Positions 43,295 through 54,144 are shown, numbered from the stretch's first letter. The stretch is DNA of 64,000 nucleotides from Salinivibrio costicola subsp. costicola ATCC 33508 = LMG 11651 (GCA_000565345.1 AQOF01000048.1:1-64000); one strand, 5' to 3'. The notes: a model not told the origin generated them from the sequence alone. Program-made: numbers and translations.

Positions 43295-44841
43295 ATGGCT
43301 GTCACCAAAGGTAAACACAAGACTCCACTCCACGATGGGCCGGATTGGACCTTTGACCTGCTTGAGCAGTATCACAAGGAAATTAAACGGGTTGCCGAAC
43401 ACTACAAGCTCGACACCTATCCCAATCAAATCGAAATCATCGCCGCCGAGCAGATGATGGATGCTTACTCCAGTGTGGGAATGCCCATCAACTATAACCA
43501 CTGGTCATTCGGCAAAAAATTTATTGAAACCGAGCGCAACTATAAGCATGGGGACATGGGGTTGGCGTACGAGATTGTGATCAACTCGGACCCGTGTATT
43601 GCCTACCTTATGGAAGAAAACACCATCACCATGCAAGCGCTAGTCATGGCGCATGCCTGTTATGGTCATAACTCTTTCTTTAAAGGCAACTATCTGTTCC
43701 AAACCTGGACCGATGCCAGCTCGATCATTGATTACCTGCTGTTCGCCAAACACTACATTAGCGAGTGTGAAGAAAAGTACGGCCTCGCGGAAGTCGAAAA
43801 CCTGATCGACTCCTGCCACGCGCTGATGAACTATGGCGTCGACAGGTATAAACGTCCGCAAAAGATCTCACTTGCCGAGGAAAAAGCACGCCAGAAAGCC
43901 CGAGAAGATTATCTGCAAACCCAAGTTAACGAACTGTGGCGGACCATCCCAGGTGGGAAAAAAGAGCAGGAGGCAGAAACGCACCGTTTTCCATCAGAGC
44001 CACAAGAAAACCTGCTGTACTTTTTTGAGAAACATTCCCCACTCCTAGAGCCTTGGCAGCGTGAGATTGTGCGGATCGTCCGTAAAGTGAGCCAATATTT
44101 TTATCCGCAAAAACAAACGCAAGTGATGAACGAAGGTTGGGCGACCTTCTGGCATTACACCATTCTTAACCACCTTTATGATGAAGGCTTGGTCACGGAT
44201 AGCTTTATTATGGAGTTTTTACATAGCCATACGAATGTGGTCGCGCAGCCGCCCTACAATAGTCAGTTTTATTCCGGCATTAATCCTACGCGCTCGGGTT
44301 TGCCATGTTTCAGGACATTCGCCGCATGTGCGAAGCGCCAACCGATGAGGATAAATACTGGTTCCCTGACATTGCCGGCAAAGACTGGCTTGAGACGGTC
44401 CATTTTGCGATGGCAAACTTTAAAGATGAGAGCTTTATTAGTCAGTTCTTATCCCCCAAGGTGATGCGCGATATGAAGTTTTTTGCGGTCAATGACGACG
44501 ATCGACAAAGCTATATTGAAGTCACCAGCATTCATAATGAACAAGGGTATCGTCAGCTACGTGAAGAGTTATCAGCACAATATAACCTGAGTAATCGCGA
44601 GCCAAACATTCAAGTCTTTGATGTCGATTTGCGCGGTAATCGTTCACTCACACTGAGGTATGTGCCGCATAATCGTATTCCGCTCGCCAACTCTCATGAA
44701 GAAGTGTTAAAGCATGTCCATCGACTCTGGGGGTTTGAAGTGGTTTTGGAAGAAGAAACCAGCGAAGGACGTGGAAAAATTCTTAGCAGTTGTCCCAAGC
44801 GTCCCCAGTTTGATCCTGATATGTTAATGGGTAGCCATTAG
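43295..44841 (+). CDS. ycgB: SpoVR family protein (YcgB), frame broken near 44287
   Basis: SpoVR proteins accompany PrkA and YeaH and have been linked to stress and sporulation; the biochemical role is unknown. The ATG at 43295 follows AGGGAGG. The first frame reads DGPDWTFDLLEQYHKEIKR through FYSGINP and is then lost. The second continues YALGFAMFQDIRRMCEAPTD to the normal C-terminus. Adding one T to AATCCTACG at 44287 restores 515 residues. All of the SpoVR domain is present, so the break is probably a sequencing deletion. Confidence 0.92.
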
Positions 44842-44879
44842 GGACAGCCCCGGCCTAAGGGGACATCCAGCGCCATTAA

Positions 44880-44917
44880 AAAAGCCGCCCTGATGCTTTC
44901 ATCACGGCGGCTTTTGT
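44880..44917. terminator. bidirectional terminator between ycgB and fadR
   Basis: AAAAGCCGCC and GGCGGCTTTT pair around a small inner hairpin (GATG / CATC). T-runs flank both sides, serving convergent ycgB and fadR. Confidence 0.88.
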
Positions 44918-44954
44918 TATGCACGCTCAGGTTTATGTGCCTTTACGCCAAGAC

Positions 44955-45806
44955 CTATGCTTCTTCTTCAGCCATGTGAGAGGCAATGCTCTCACGATTA
45001 GTAAACCATAAGCCCCCGCACTCACGTCCGTATTGTTTTACCCGGTCACCGATGGCTGGATGTTGGTTATTGGCCACCATTTCGCGTAGATCACTATAAA
45101 AGCTCAGCGCATTTTCACAGGCACGGCGGTCCATAAAGTAATAGCCCCCCACGCGTGAATAAATTTGGCGCATACCATTAATCGTCAACACATAGACTTT
45201 ATTGCCAGAGAAGTGCGCCATGCCTTGGAACAAGCGATAATCGAAATGATTAAAAGCACGGCCCATACAAATACGCTCACACAGCTCAGGATCCTGCTTA
45301 CCATATTTGTCCTGAATTTTTTTGACGTCTTTCAGAACTTCGCTTTTCTCATCAATCAGATCTAAGAGCTGTTCAAAGCGATCGCACTCAAGCACTTGTT
45401 GGCAGCGCTTAATAACCAAATCAATTAGGTCCAAGCAGTCTTGCGGGCGATTTTTAGCTGCATAACGCATATAGACACCGCTGATGTCTGTCCGCGCCGC
45501 AAGTAAATCCTCGAGAACCCCGTGCACGTCCTGCCCTTCCAGGGTCACCAGCGTATCAAGAATACTGAGCCCCGACGTTCGCATGTAATCATTGACCCGA
45601 GTAGGTTTGCCATGTTGAATGGTTAACCAACCATCGCGGGCGAGGCGCTGAAGCACCTCCCGTAACGTGGTGCGCGTCACGCCAATGAGTTCAGACAATT
45701 CACGCTCTGCGGGTAAAATAGAGCCCTTTGGGAAGTGATTGTTCCAAATACTTTCAATTATATATTTTTCAGCAAATGTTGCTGGGCTATCCGCCTTTAT
45801 AACCAT
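44955..45806 (-). CDS. fadR: fatty-acid metabolism regulator FadR
   Basis: FadR is a GntR-type repressor of fatty-acid degradation and activator of unsaturated fatty-acid synthesis, released from DNA by long-chain acyl-CoA. The N-terminal winged helix contains PAERELSELIGVTRTTLREV. At 283 residues it is longer than the E. coli protein (239). The extra stretch lies around residues 135-180 (CDRFEQLLDLIDEKSEVLKD and following). Vibrio FadR is known to carry an insertion here that provides a second acyl-CoA site. fadH and perhaps fadL in this window carry its boxes. Confidence 0.97.
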   Translation of the reverse strand: MVIKADSPATFAEKYIIESIWNNHFPKGSILPAERELSELIGVTRTTLREVLQRLARDGWLTIQHGKPTRVNDYMRTSGLSILDTLVTLEGQDVHGVLEDLLAARTDISGVYMRYAAKNRPQDCLDLIDLVIKRCQQVLECDRFEQLLDLIDEKSEVLKDVKKIQDKYGKQDPELCERICMGRAFNHFDYRLFQGMAHFSGNKVYVLTINGMRQIYSRVGGYYFMDRRACENALSFYSDLREMVANNQHPAIGDRVKQYGRECGGLWFTNRESIASHMAEEEA

Positions 45807-46199
45807 TGAATCTAAATTCCAATTTGCTTCTTGCTCTGATTAATAAGTCATCATACCACTAGTCATGAGTTGCAGAAACAGCTCTGTGATATCGCCACCA
45901 ATCGCGTGACATCTGCTATCTTTTTGTACCAGATCAATGAAAATTTGGGCATAACTCGCAAAACTACGTCATACAAGATGTAACAAAATATGTCTAAGGC
46001 AAACTGGCGCACACTTACTGTCTGACAAGGCTATCCTTCGTTGCTCTGAACGGGTAACTCATACCGATAGTCGTACCGTCACTTTTAACTGTCACCCTCT
46101 CGCGTGCGAGCTTTATGGGCTCACCACACTAAGCGATGTAGCACGTAACTCGCCCATCCGTGCGCGTTAAGAGACATAGATAACAATGAGACTATCATT
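45807..46199. other. divergent intergenic region, fadR / nhaB
   Basis: No gene is supported. A TGTCTGACA palindrome near 46018-46026 resembles a shortened FadR core, but it lies about 210 bases from fadR, so I do not call it a site. Another short dyad (ACTAGT) is at about 45857. nhaB lacks a clear ribosome site at its assigned start. Confidence 0.4.
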
Positions 46200-47791
46200 A
46201 TGGCTAAGACCATTACGCTCAGCACCGCGTTTTTAAAGAACTTTCTCGGCAAAGCCCCTGATTGGTACAAGCTGGCCATTGTTGGCTTTTTAATTATTAA
46301 TCCGATCATTTTCTCGATTAACCCTTTCATGGCCGGTTGGCTACTGGTGGTCGAGTTTATTTTTACTTTGGCCATGGCGTTAAAGTGCTACCCACTTCAG
46401 CCTGGCGGGCTATTGGCGATTGAAGCGGTCGCGATAGGGATGACCAGCCAGATCAAGTTAAGCACGAGCTGGTAGCCAACGTAGAAGTTCTGCTGCTGCT
46501 TGTTTTTATGGTCGCCGGCATTTACTTCATGAAGCAGTTGTTGCTTTTTATTTTCACCAAAATACTACTGGGCATTCGCTCTAAAATTGCCCTTTCATTA
46601 GCATTTTGCAGCGCGGCAGCAGCACTTTCGGCCTTCCTTGATGCCTTAACCGTGATCGCGGTGGTGATCAGTGTCGCCGTCGGCTTTTACTCCATTTATC
46701 ACCGCGTTGCCTCGGGGAAGGAGCTTGGTGCCGCCCATGACCACACCTCAGATGACAGCTTAAGTGATGAGCTTAGCCGCAACGATCTGGAGAATTATCG
46801 TGCCTTCTTGCGCAGTCTATTGATGCATGCCGGGGTGGGAACTGCACTCGGGGGCGTGATGACGATGGTCGGTGAGCCGCAAAACCTGATTATTGCCGAT
46901 CAAGCTGGCTGGCATTTTGGTGAATTTATCCTTCGCATGGCACCGGTGACCCTGCCCGTTTTCTTTGCTGGTTTGTTAACCTGCATAATCGTTGAAAAGT
47001 TTGGTTGGTTTGGATACCGGGCAAAATTGCCGAATAACGTGCTAAACATATTGGTCGAGTACGATAAAGTACAACGCGCAAAACGCACGCCACAAGATGT
47101 GGCCAAACTCGTGGTTCAAGCGTTAATCGCCGTATGGCTAATCGCCGCCCTTGCTCTTCACTTGGCCGCGGTCGGTTTAATTGGTCTCAGTATTATCATC
47201 TTGGCAACCTCGTTTACCGGGGTAATCGATGAACACCATATCGGCAAAGCGTTTGAAGAGGCACTCCCTTTCACTGCGCTATTGGCGGTCTTTTTCTCAA
47301 TAGTCGCGGTGATTATTGACCAGCACTTGTTTGCACCGGTGATTGATCTGGTGCTGTCATTGGAAGGCCATTTGCAACTTACCATGTTTTATGTAGCAAA
47401 CGGCTTGCTGTCCATGGTGTCTGATAATGTCTTTGTAGGGACCGTCTACATCAATGAGGTGAAAACAGCGCTCCTCAATGGGGTCATTGATCGCGAGCAG
47501 TTTGATATGTTGGCGGTCGCTATCAATACAGGGACTAACTTGCCGTCCGTTGCGACCCCTAATGGTCAAGCTGCGTTTTTGTTCTTGCTTACTTCAACGC
47601 TGGCTCCCTTGCTACGCCTGTCATACGGGCGCATGGTGTATATGGCACTGCCCTATACCATTGTGATGGGCTTATTGGGCGTGATGGGTATCGAGTTCTT
47701 TTTGGTGCCAGCAACCGAGTGGATGCTACACCAAGGCTGGATATCTGAAACCATCCATATGACCCAACAAGCGATACCCAGTGCGCACTAA
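46200..47791 (+). CDS. nhaB: Na+/H+ antiporter NhaB, frame broken near 46448
   Basis: NhaB extrudes Na+ in exchange for protons, with a role in pH and salt tolerance. The first frame gives [20 protein letters not shown] and [16 protein letters not shown] segments up to IGMTS. A second frame continues [20 protein letters not shown] and the typical [16 protein letters not shown] through [14 protein letters not shown]. Adding one C at 46448-46449 repairs it to 530 residues, normal for NhaB. The fadR-nhaB-dsbB order is shared with E. coli. Confidence 0.95.
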
Positions 47792-47836
47792 CGCATTTCT
47801 ATCATTGACCTTCGTCTCAACAAACGATTGAATAGC

Positions 47837-47865
47837 AAGGCTCTCAGTGTAGAGCCTTGTTTTTT
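47837..47865 (+). terminator. terminator between nhaB and dsbB
   Basis: CAAGGCTCT and AGAGCCTTG form a stem with loop CAGTGT, followed by six T residues. The dsbB ribosome site CAGGAGTGAG begins right after it, so dsbB transcription from nhaB would be attenuated. Confidence 0.88.
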
Positions 47866-47879
47866 ATCAGGAGTGAGTT

Positions 47880-48419
47880 ATGTGGCGCGCCTTAAATCAA
47901 TTTTCTCGCAGCCGAGCGTCCTGGCTGTTGTTGCTTCTCTGTGTGGTTGGCCTCGAAGCAACCGCGCTGTATTTCCAACATGGCCAAGGACTTGCGCCCT
48001 GTGTGATGTGTATTTATGAACGTGTCGCCTTATTTGGTGTGGGCACGGCAGCGTTACTCGGACTGATTGCTCCCGAGGAGCCCTTTTGGCGCACCCTAGG
48101 GTTGCTGGCCTATGGCATCACCGCCGCTTGGGGGCTAAAGCTTTCATTAGAGCATGTCAGTTATCAATTCCCCGATCCTAACCAACTCTTTGGCCCCACC
48201 TGTGATGTGGCGGTAAACTTCCCTTCTTGGGCCCCTTTAAACCAGTGGCTGCCTCAGGTGTTTGAAGCGTCTGGCGATTGCAGTAAAGTGGTCTGGCAAT
48301 GGTTAGGTTGGTCCATGCCACAATGGCTGGTGGGCATCTTCTCGGCCATGCTCGTGATCTGGGGGCTGGTGGTTATCGCCCAGTTTATCAGTCGCCCACC
48401 GCGTCGGATTTTTTCTTAA
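47880..48419 (+). CDS. dsbB: disulfide bond formation protein DsbB
   Basis: DsbB reoxidises DsbA and passes electrons to quinone. The 179-residue product has four membrane spans, the first periplasmic cysteine pair CVMC at 41 and 44 with the following YERVALFG (quinone-binding arginine), and the second pair as PTCDVAV and GDCSKV. The CAGGAGTGAGTT ribosome site precedes the ATG. A terminator separates it from nhaB. Confidence 0.97.
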   Translation: MWRALNQFSRSRASWLLLLLCVVGLEATALYFQHGQGLAPCVMCIYERVALFGVGTAALLGLIAPEEPFWRTLGLLAYGITAAWGLKLSLEHVSYQFPDPNQLFGPTCDVAVNFPSWAPLNQWLPQVFEASGDCSKVVWQWLGWSMPQWLVGIFSAMLVIWGLVVIAQFISRPPRRIFS

Positions 48420-48440
48420 TAACACGCGGCTATGCGCTAA

Positions 48441-48480
48441 GCACTAGACACTAGGCACTAGGCACTAGGCACTAGGCACC
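48441..48480. repeat. 7-bp tandem repeat GCACTAG
   Basis: Five units of GCACTAG, the second reading ACACTAG, and a partial sixth follow dsbB in the convergent gap with the Nudix gene. The unit GCACTAG is a simple repeat of unknown role and may vary in copy number. Confidence 0.9.
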
Positions 48481-48503
48481 AAGATAACCGGATAAAAAAG
48501 AAA

Positions 48504-48522
48504 ACGCCGATTTACTCGGCGC
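48504..48522 (-). terminator. terminator of the Nudix gene
   Basis: On the minus strand CGCCGA-GTAAA-TCGGCG overlaps the Nudix stop and is followed by TTTTC and TTTTTTA. Confidence 0.75.
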
Positions 48523-48949
48523 TTTGCATGAGTTGATGGTCGCTTACTGAATGACACAACTGACGTATTAACGGCCGATCTGCGGCGCTAAATACCCCGG
48601 GGTCAAGCCGCTGGGGGTCGCTCCAGTACACGGCCTGATGCTGTTTCAACGTTAATGGCGTATCCAGAATCTCGCACCAATAGCTGCACAGTAAAATCAC
48701 CTTGTCGCCATAATCGTATTCGGTTTCGACGATGGCTGCGCCGACGTTGATTTCAACGCCGAACTCTTCAAGCCATTCACGCTTAAGTGCCTGCTGGTCG
48801 ATCTCGCCTTGCTCGACTTTGCCGCCAGGAAATTCCCACCAGCTGATAAAATGCGAATCTGGCTGTCGTTGCGCCACTAAAACGTGGTGACTGTGCGTGG
48901 CTACACCGGCCACTACGCGAATTGCAGTCGTCTGCGCTGCTGATATCAT
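48512..48949 (-). CDS. Nudix hydrolase, CTP-pyrophosphohydrolase / MutT-like
   Basis: The product hydrolyses nucleoside triphosphates or oxidised nucleotides. The Nudix box reads GGKVEQGEIDQQALKREWLEEFGV (G-x5-E-x7-REUxEExGU, residues about 40-63), complete. SWWEFPGGK leads in and YWSDP follows, as in MutT/NudG types. The ATG at 48949 lies five bases after the stop of the SEC-C gene and gives 145 residues. NudG or a MutT paralogue are both possible. Confidence 0.88.
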   Translation of the reverse strand: MISAAQTTAIRVVAGVATHSHHVLVAQRQPDSHFISWWEFPGGKVEQGEIDQQALKREWLEEFGVEINVGAAIVETEYDYGDKVILLCSYWCEILDTPLTLKQHQAVYWSDPQRLDPGVFSAADRPLIRQLCHSVSDHQLMQSAE

Positions 48950-48953
48950 CCGA

Positions 48954-49589
48954 TTAACGCCCGCAGCATTTTTTGAACTTAGCGCCACTACCGCACGGGC
49001 AGGCATCATTACGGCCAACCGATTTAAACGGATTCACCTGATGCGCGCCGTGCGTTCCTTGTTGTGCTTCATCGGCCGCTTTCGCGACTTCTTGGATCAT
49101 AAGATCTAATTGCTCAACATAATGGCCAGGCTCAACATCAATCCCTACCTCTTTCATTTGCGCTAAGGTACCGGCCTCGTCATGCAGTAGCAGCATAGTA
49201 GTCACTAATGCGGAAAGCATGCGGCGGCTACCATCATTGAGTGTGACATCATGCCAATGCGGCTCAATATGGGGCCATACGGCAAGAAACCCTTCTGAAA
49301 AGGCTTGTGCAAGCTCGCCGCGCATCGCAATCATTAACGCGTCAGGCAAGGTGTAATCATTACGCATCAACGCATGATATTGCTGCTCCAGGTGCGCGAG
49401 TATGGCCTGCTTGTCCTTGTCATTAAGCGCCACGACTTCATCGTCTTCAACCCCGGCGGTCACTAACACCGACAACCAAGTATCTGGGTCCATCGGCACA
49501 GGACAAATGTTGGCAGCCAGCAGCGCCCCTTCAACAAAACTGGCCGGCATGCCGTCCCAGTCATCAGAGAGTGTCATAAGTGTTGACAT
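48954..49589 (-). CDS. YecA-type UPF0149 protein with SEC-C metal-binding motif
   Basis: UPF0149 proteins such as E. coli YecA are poorly characterised; YecA has been reported to bind SecB and ribosomes. The 211-residue product has a helical YgfB/YecA domain ([32 protein letters not shown]) and ends in the SEC-C zinc motif [15 protein letters not shown], as at the SecA C-terminus. It overlaps no gene but is five bases from the Nudix start and eight from the dusC stop, so an operon is likely. Confidence 0.87.
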   Translation of the reverse strand: MSTLMTLSDDWDGMPASFVEGALLAANICPVPMDPDTWLSVLVTAGVEDDEVVALNDKDKQAILAHLEQQYHALMRNDYTLPDALMIAMRGELAQAFSEGFLAVWPHIEPHWHDVTLNDGSRRMLSALVTTMLLLHDEAGTLAQMKEVGIDVEPGHYVEQLDLMIQEVAKAADEAQQGTHGAHQVNPFKSVGRNDACPCGSGAKFKKCCGR

Positions 49590-49597
49590 AAGGTTTC

Positions 49598-50579
49598 CTA
49601 TTTTATGAATTCTGTTTGCGCACGCGCGTTATCGAGCGCTCTCGCTATCTCATCAGCGCGATTAAGGACGCGAATAACCTTAAAGCACGCGTCAGCCTGC
49701 GGATAATACTGACGCAAATACTTAAACCATTGCTTAATGCGGTTAGGGAAATACACCGCCTTGTCTCCTTGGCGCTCCTGTGCGCTATAGCGCACTAACA
49801 AGGCCAACACCGCAGGCCAATCCATGGGCTCAACATTGTCACGAATATGTTGACCCAAGTTGGGCATATTTAGCGCGCCACGGCAGACCATTAATGTGTC
49901 ACAGCCTGTGAGTGCTTGGCACTTAAGCGCGTCATCCCGTCCCCAAATATCACCGTTTGCCGTTACAGGGATCGCAAACTGTTGGTTAATCTCCGCAATT
50001 AAATCCCAACGAATCGTCCCTGCCTTGTAACCGTCGCGCTTGGTACGGCCATGGACCACCAGCTCGTCGGCTCCCGCATCATTAACCGCTTGGGCAATGT
50101 CTAAATAGTCATCCAGATCATTGAATCCTAAACGCACTTTTGTCACTCACCGTATGTTCAGGCGCGACGCTTTCACGCACCGCTTTCACCACCTCGTAGA
50201 TATGCTCAGGCGTCTTTAATAACGCTGCGCCGCCGCGGTTGCCATTCACCGTTTTAGAGGGGCAACCAAAGTTAATGTCGATCCCTTGCGACCCTAACTG
50301 AATCGCGTGCTGCGCGTTACTGGCCATCGCATCAACATCTTGCCCCAGTAGTTGAACCCGAACCGGCGTCCCCGCATCGGTAAAGCCACCTTGATGTAAC
50401 TCAGGGCAGAAGCGATAAAAGACTTTTTCCGGTAAACGCTGATCCACCACACGCACAAACTCAGTCACGCAGAGATCATAGTGATTAATCTCAGTCAGTA
50501 GCTTGCGCATTAAGGGATCAAGTACGCCTTCCATGGGGCCTAATACAATGCGTGGTGATTGATAATTCGTTTGACTCAT
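49598..50579 (-). CDS. dusC: tRNA-dihydrouridine synthase DusC, frame broken near 50140
   Basis: DusC reduces uridine to dihydrouridine, at position 16 in E. coli tRNAs. The N-terminal frame has [20 protein letters not shown] and the catalytic cysteine in [14 protein letters not shown]. The second frame has [28 protein letters not shown] and [11 protein letters not shown]. One extra base in an AAAA run (plus-strand 50138-50141) explains the break, giving HTVSDKVRLG and 326 residues. It is one of two apparent insertions. DusA and DusB are excluded by sequence resemblance. Confidence 0.92.
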
Positions 50580-50640
50580 GCCGTACCTTTACCGTTAAGG
50601 CGCGCTATTTTGCCAGCTTTTCCTTCAAATCGCAGCACAC

Positions 50641-50671
50641 AAAAAAAGCCAGTCATCTTTTGACTGGCTTT
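50641..50671 (-). terminator. terminator of the scs operon
   Basis: On the minus strand AAAGCCAGTCA / TGACTGGCTTT with a five-base loop is followed by seven T residues, downstream of the scsC stop. Confidence 0.9.
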
Positions 50672-50698
50672 CAAATAGTTAGCGAGTATCACTCACGC

Positions 50699-51430
50699 TT
50701 AGCCTTCTTGTTTGGCCGCCTTAACCATGGCTTCTAGCTGTGGATAGGGTAGATAGCCAGGTGCAACTTGATCGCCAATAATCATCGCTGGTGTACCACG
50801 CAACCCAAGCTCCATGAAGGCGCGGTAGTTGTCAGCTACCGCTTCTCCGGTTCGCTCTTTGCCCGCAAGCAGTGATTCGGTATCGGTTTTTTGCGCAATT
50901 TTCTCTAAAGAACGTGCATCATGCATACCGCGCTTTTTCATCAATAATTCATGAACCTGCGCAAAGGCCTCAGGTTTTTCCAGCCACACATTCATCGCAT
51001 ACACGGCAGAGTTGGTATCAAGCGATTCGATATTCTGTTGTTTTAGCGGCACGGCAATATTAATCACCTTCACATCGTCGTGGGCGGCAACCAGTTTCTG
51101 TAGCTCGTCTTCCAGCTTTTTACAGTATGGACAGTTGTAGTCCATAAAGTTAATCACGGTGACCGTCGGATCCTCCGCGCCAATCCAGCTATGGGTCTCA
51201 GACTCAAACCAGTCTCGGCGCGCGGCGAGGTTTTGTTTTAATGTCTTTTGCTGCTCAACATATTTTTGCAAGCTTTGGTTAAGATTCGCAATCAGCGCAG
51301 GATTCGCTTCGAGCAAATCGACGATTTCATCCAGCTGTGTTTGCTCCGTATCAGATAGCGTATTAGCACTCACCGGAAAAGCCAGCATAAGAAGCACCAG
51401 CCAAGGTGCAAAAAAACGAGATAGGGACAT
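50699..51430 (-). CDS. scsC: periplasmic thiol-disulfide isomerase ScsC-like (DsbA family)
   Basis: ScsC is a periplasmic protein that shuffles or reduces disulfides and binds copper in Salmonella. The 243-residue product begins with a signal peptide (cleaved near VSA), then a helical 60-residue stretch resembling the trimerisation stalk described for Proteus ScsC, then the thioredoxin fold with MDYNCPYCKKLEDEL (CPYC) and the cis-proline loop GTPAMIIG. AGGAAACCGA precedes the ATG. It is the last gene of the operon with scsB and scsD. Confidence 0.85.
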   Translation of the reverse strand: MSLSRFFAPWLVLLMLAFPVSANTLSDTEQTQLDEIVDLLEANPALIANLNQSLQKYVEQQKTLKQNLAARRDWFESETHSWIGAEDPTVTVINFMDYNCPYCKKLEDELQKLVAAHDDVKVINIAVPLKQQNIESLDTNSAVYAMNVWLEKPEAFAQVHELLMKKRGMHDARSLEKIAQKTDTESLLAGKERTGEAVADNYRAFMELGLRGTPAMIIGDQVAPGYLPYPQLEAMVKAAKQEG

Positions 51431-51459
51431 TCGGTTTCCTTTTTTAACGTTTGTCGTCA

Positions 51460-51978
51460 TCACAACATTCTTAACCATAGGCCAACCGGTGAGGTAAGGC
51501 CTGTTGTTATCGCGGTAATTTTTCCTTGCTCAACCACCATTACCGTCGGCGTCACTTTCACTGACAATCGACGTGAGAGTTGTCCATCTGGATCATTGAC
51601 GACCGAAAAATCGTAACCATGATGAGCAAGGTATCCATTTACTTTTTTCGCTGAGCCCGAGCGTAACGCGATCGAGACCACCTGCGCATGATCACTCAAC
51701 CAATCTACCGAGGGAGTCACAAAACGGCACACACCGCACCAACTCGCCCATACATAGATAAGCACGGGTTCGTGCTGCGACATGGCGAGCAAATCCTGTT
51801 GTCGGCCATCCAGCAAGCGGACCGTGTCCACAGGAAACTGACTGGTGTCGATACCACGGCTTCGCCACCAATCGACGGCAGTGCTAGATATCAGCACAAA
51901 CACGATGAGCCAGCACACGTCACGCGCACCACGTTTGACCCGCTCACGCCACGACCGTTTCATTTTACTGCTCGTCAT
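51460..51978 (-). CDS. scsD: membrane-anchored thioredoxin-like protein ScsD
   Basis: This is a TlpA/ResA-like protein anchored by one N-terminal span (VCWLIVFVLISSTAVDWW, residues about 21-38), with the thioredoxin motif WASWCGVCRFVTPSV (CGVC) near residue 80 and a cis-proline at VTPTVMVV. The 172 residues fit ScsD, which together with ScsB and ScsC mediates copper or oxidant resistance. Its start overlaps the scsB stop (ATGA). The scsB-scsD-scsC order differs from scsABCD of Salmonella. Confidence 0.82.
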   Translation of the reverse strand: MTSSKMKRSWRERVKRGARDVCWLIVFVLISSTAVDWWRSRGIDTSQFPVDTVRLLDGRQQDLLAMSQHEPVLIYVWASWCGVCRFVTPSVDWLSDHAQVVSIALRSGSAKKVNGYLAHHGYDFSVVNDPDGQLSRRLSVKVTPTVMVVEQGKITAITTGLTSPVGLWLRML

Positions 51979-54095
51979 GGTGTTTTTGCCTGCTCAAGCG
52001 CGCTCATGACGGCCTTATCGGTCAAAATAACCGGCAGTGCAATGCCGTTTGGTGCCCCCGGACCATAAACAATATTAAACGGCACACCATAGCGCTGGTG
52101 TTTTTGTAAATATTGCGTCACACGTTCACTGGGTCGGGTCCAGTCACCTTGCATTGCAACCACATTGGGCGCGGTAATGGCATCATAAACGGGCGATTGC
52201 AATATCACACCCACTTTGTTGGCATGACAGGTAATGCACCAATCCGCCGTCACATCAACAAACACCACTTTGCCCTGATCCACCGCTTGATCGATCGCGG
52301 CCTCATCCAGACTCACCCAGTCTGGGTCCGAGTTCAATGGCGTTGCCCACCGCGGCGCTGTCAATGACGCACCAATCAGCCCAAGCACAACCACCACGAG
52401 CAGCCCAGCTGTCCCTTTAATCGCTGCCAGTTTTCCAAGGGTCCGATATGCTAGCCACACACTGGCAACCAGTAGCAGCGTTCCCACTGCGATAGCGCCA
52501 ACAACGCCCAGATAAGGCATCCACAGCCAGAATAGCCACACCGTGGTAGCAACCAGCAAGAGCGCAAATACCCGTTTCACGTGATTCATCCACGGACCGG
52601 TTTAGGCAGCGTGCGAGTTAATCCAGGGAAAACCGCCACAAGCAACCACGGCAGCGCCATCCCGACCGCCAGCGCGGTAAAAATCAGCCAGAGCGCGGTC
52701 AAGGATCTCCCCAGTGCATAGGCCACCGCAGTGCCTAAAAAAGGTGCCGAGCATGGTGTGGCGAGTAAGGTGGCAAACACGCCTTGAACAAAGTGACCGC
52801 TTGTTGTGTGGCCACCGCGTGTCGCAAGCCAAGTTTGCCAGCTTGATGGCAAATCAATACGCAGCACATCAAACAAGCTCAGCGCGAATAGCCAAATGAC
52901 CAGCGTCATGACGCCGATAAAGATTGGACTTTGAAACTGGACGCCCCAACCCACGGCTTGCCCCGTTAGCTTTAATGTCATCAGCAGCCCAGCTATCGCC
53001 CAAAACGACACCAAAATACCGGCAGCAGAGGCCAGGAACTGGCTACGAACCGCCCGACGGGTGGCATTCGGGTTGGCGACAATGCTGTTAAGTTTGAGTC
53101 CAAGTACAGGGAGCACACAGGGCATCACGTTCAAAATCAGCCCCCCTAAGAGGGCAATGCCACCAATCACCCAAACAGATAATCCGGCTTGCGACGCGAC
53201 ACTTCCGGCACGCACTGTGGTGCTATGCTCAGCCAGAAGCTGCTCATCAATAACAGTAACTTGAATCGGTTTACCGGTCAGCTTGGGGGTTTCTATCCAA
53301 TTGGTGACACCAAAGGTCGCGGTCAGGGTGTCGCCATCACGGTGGAGACTGGGTACACCAAAGGTGTCATCAATAACCGCCTCGCCATCCACCAGCATAT
53401 CTGGCTGTTGCCAAGCTTGGTTACCGGTGACAGTGACGGCGAGCTGCTGCTTGTTAGCATCCCAGACCGCAGACTCAACCTGCACACTGGGTAGTGGCTT
53501 AGGTACCTGACTCATCGCTTGGTTGAACTGATACATCCGCTCACCATCAGCCTCAAGCGTACTCGGAGTAAAATCGAGAGAGATGGGATAATCAGTGATC
53601 ACACACACACTGGTGCACGAGGACAAGCGCAAGGTAGCATCCAACGAAACCGGCTGTTGCCATGTATCAACCTTGAAGGTCAGCGGGAAAGTCACTTGCC
53701 CTTTGTAGCCCAACATGGTCAAGCCAAGTAACTCATGCGCTCAGGTGCCGGCCAATGCCAGATAATATCATCCAAGTTTTGGCTGTCATTGATAATCAGC
53801 TCTGGGGCGACCCCGCCCTCGCCTGGCGAGCGCCAATAGGTTTTCCAATCGCCTTGTAAACGGACGGAAAGCAAGCCATCGAGGTGGTGAGTCTCTGAAT
53901 TACCTTGACCAGTGAGCGCTAAACGTGCCTCAACGGGGGGGTGATCAGGGTTAGACAGCCAACCTGTATCGGGCGTATTTGCCAGTACAGAAGGCTGAGT
54001 AACAGTAAACATAAAGACAAAAGCGGTAGTAAGACCAAAGCTTGCCATACGCTACTTGGTGTTACGCTGCGCCAATAGTGATTGATTCGAGTCAT
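51975..54095 (-). CDS. scsB: thiol-disulfide transporter ScsB (DsbD-like), three frame breaks
   Basis: ScsB carries electrons from cytoplasmic thioredoxin across the membrane to periplasmic ScsC. In order: signal peptide, an N-terminal beta domain with a cysteine pair (SSCTSVCVI), eight membrane spans with the pairing cysteines VMPCVLPVLGLK and ATPCSAPFLG, and a C-terminal thioredoxin domain VTADWCITCHANKVG. The start at 54095 follows AAGGAAC and gives a basic signal start MTRINHYWR. Frames break near 54050, at 53724 (missing G) and near 52591 (missing T). Three added bases give about 707 residues, normal for ScsB. Confidence 0.85.
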
Positions 54096-54144
54096 AAATC
54101 TGTTCCTTGTTGAAAATAAATACGCCATGGAAAGAAAAGGCGCT

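Noticed and set aside
46018..46026. FadR autoregulatory site in the fadR/nhaB gap
   Set aside because: TGTCTGACA lacks the outer G and C of the FadR core and lies about 210 bases from fadR, so it is too weak to call.
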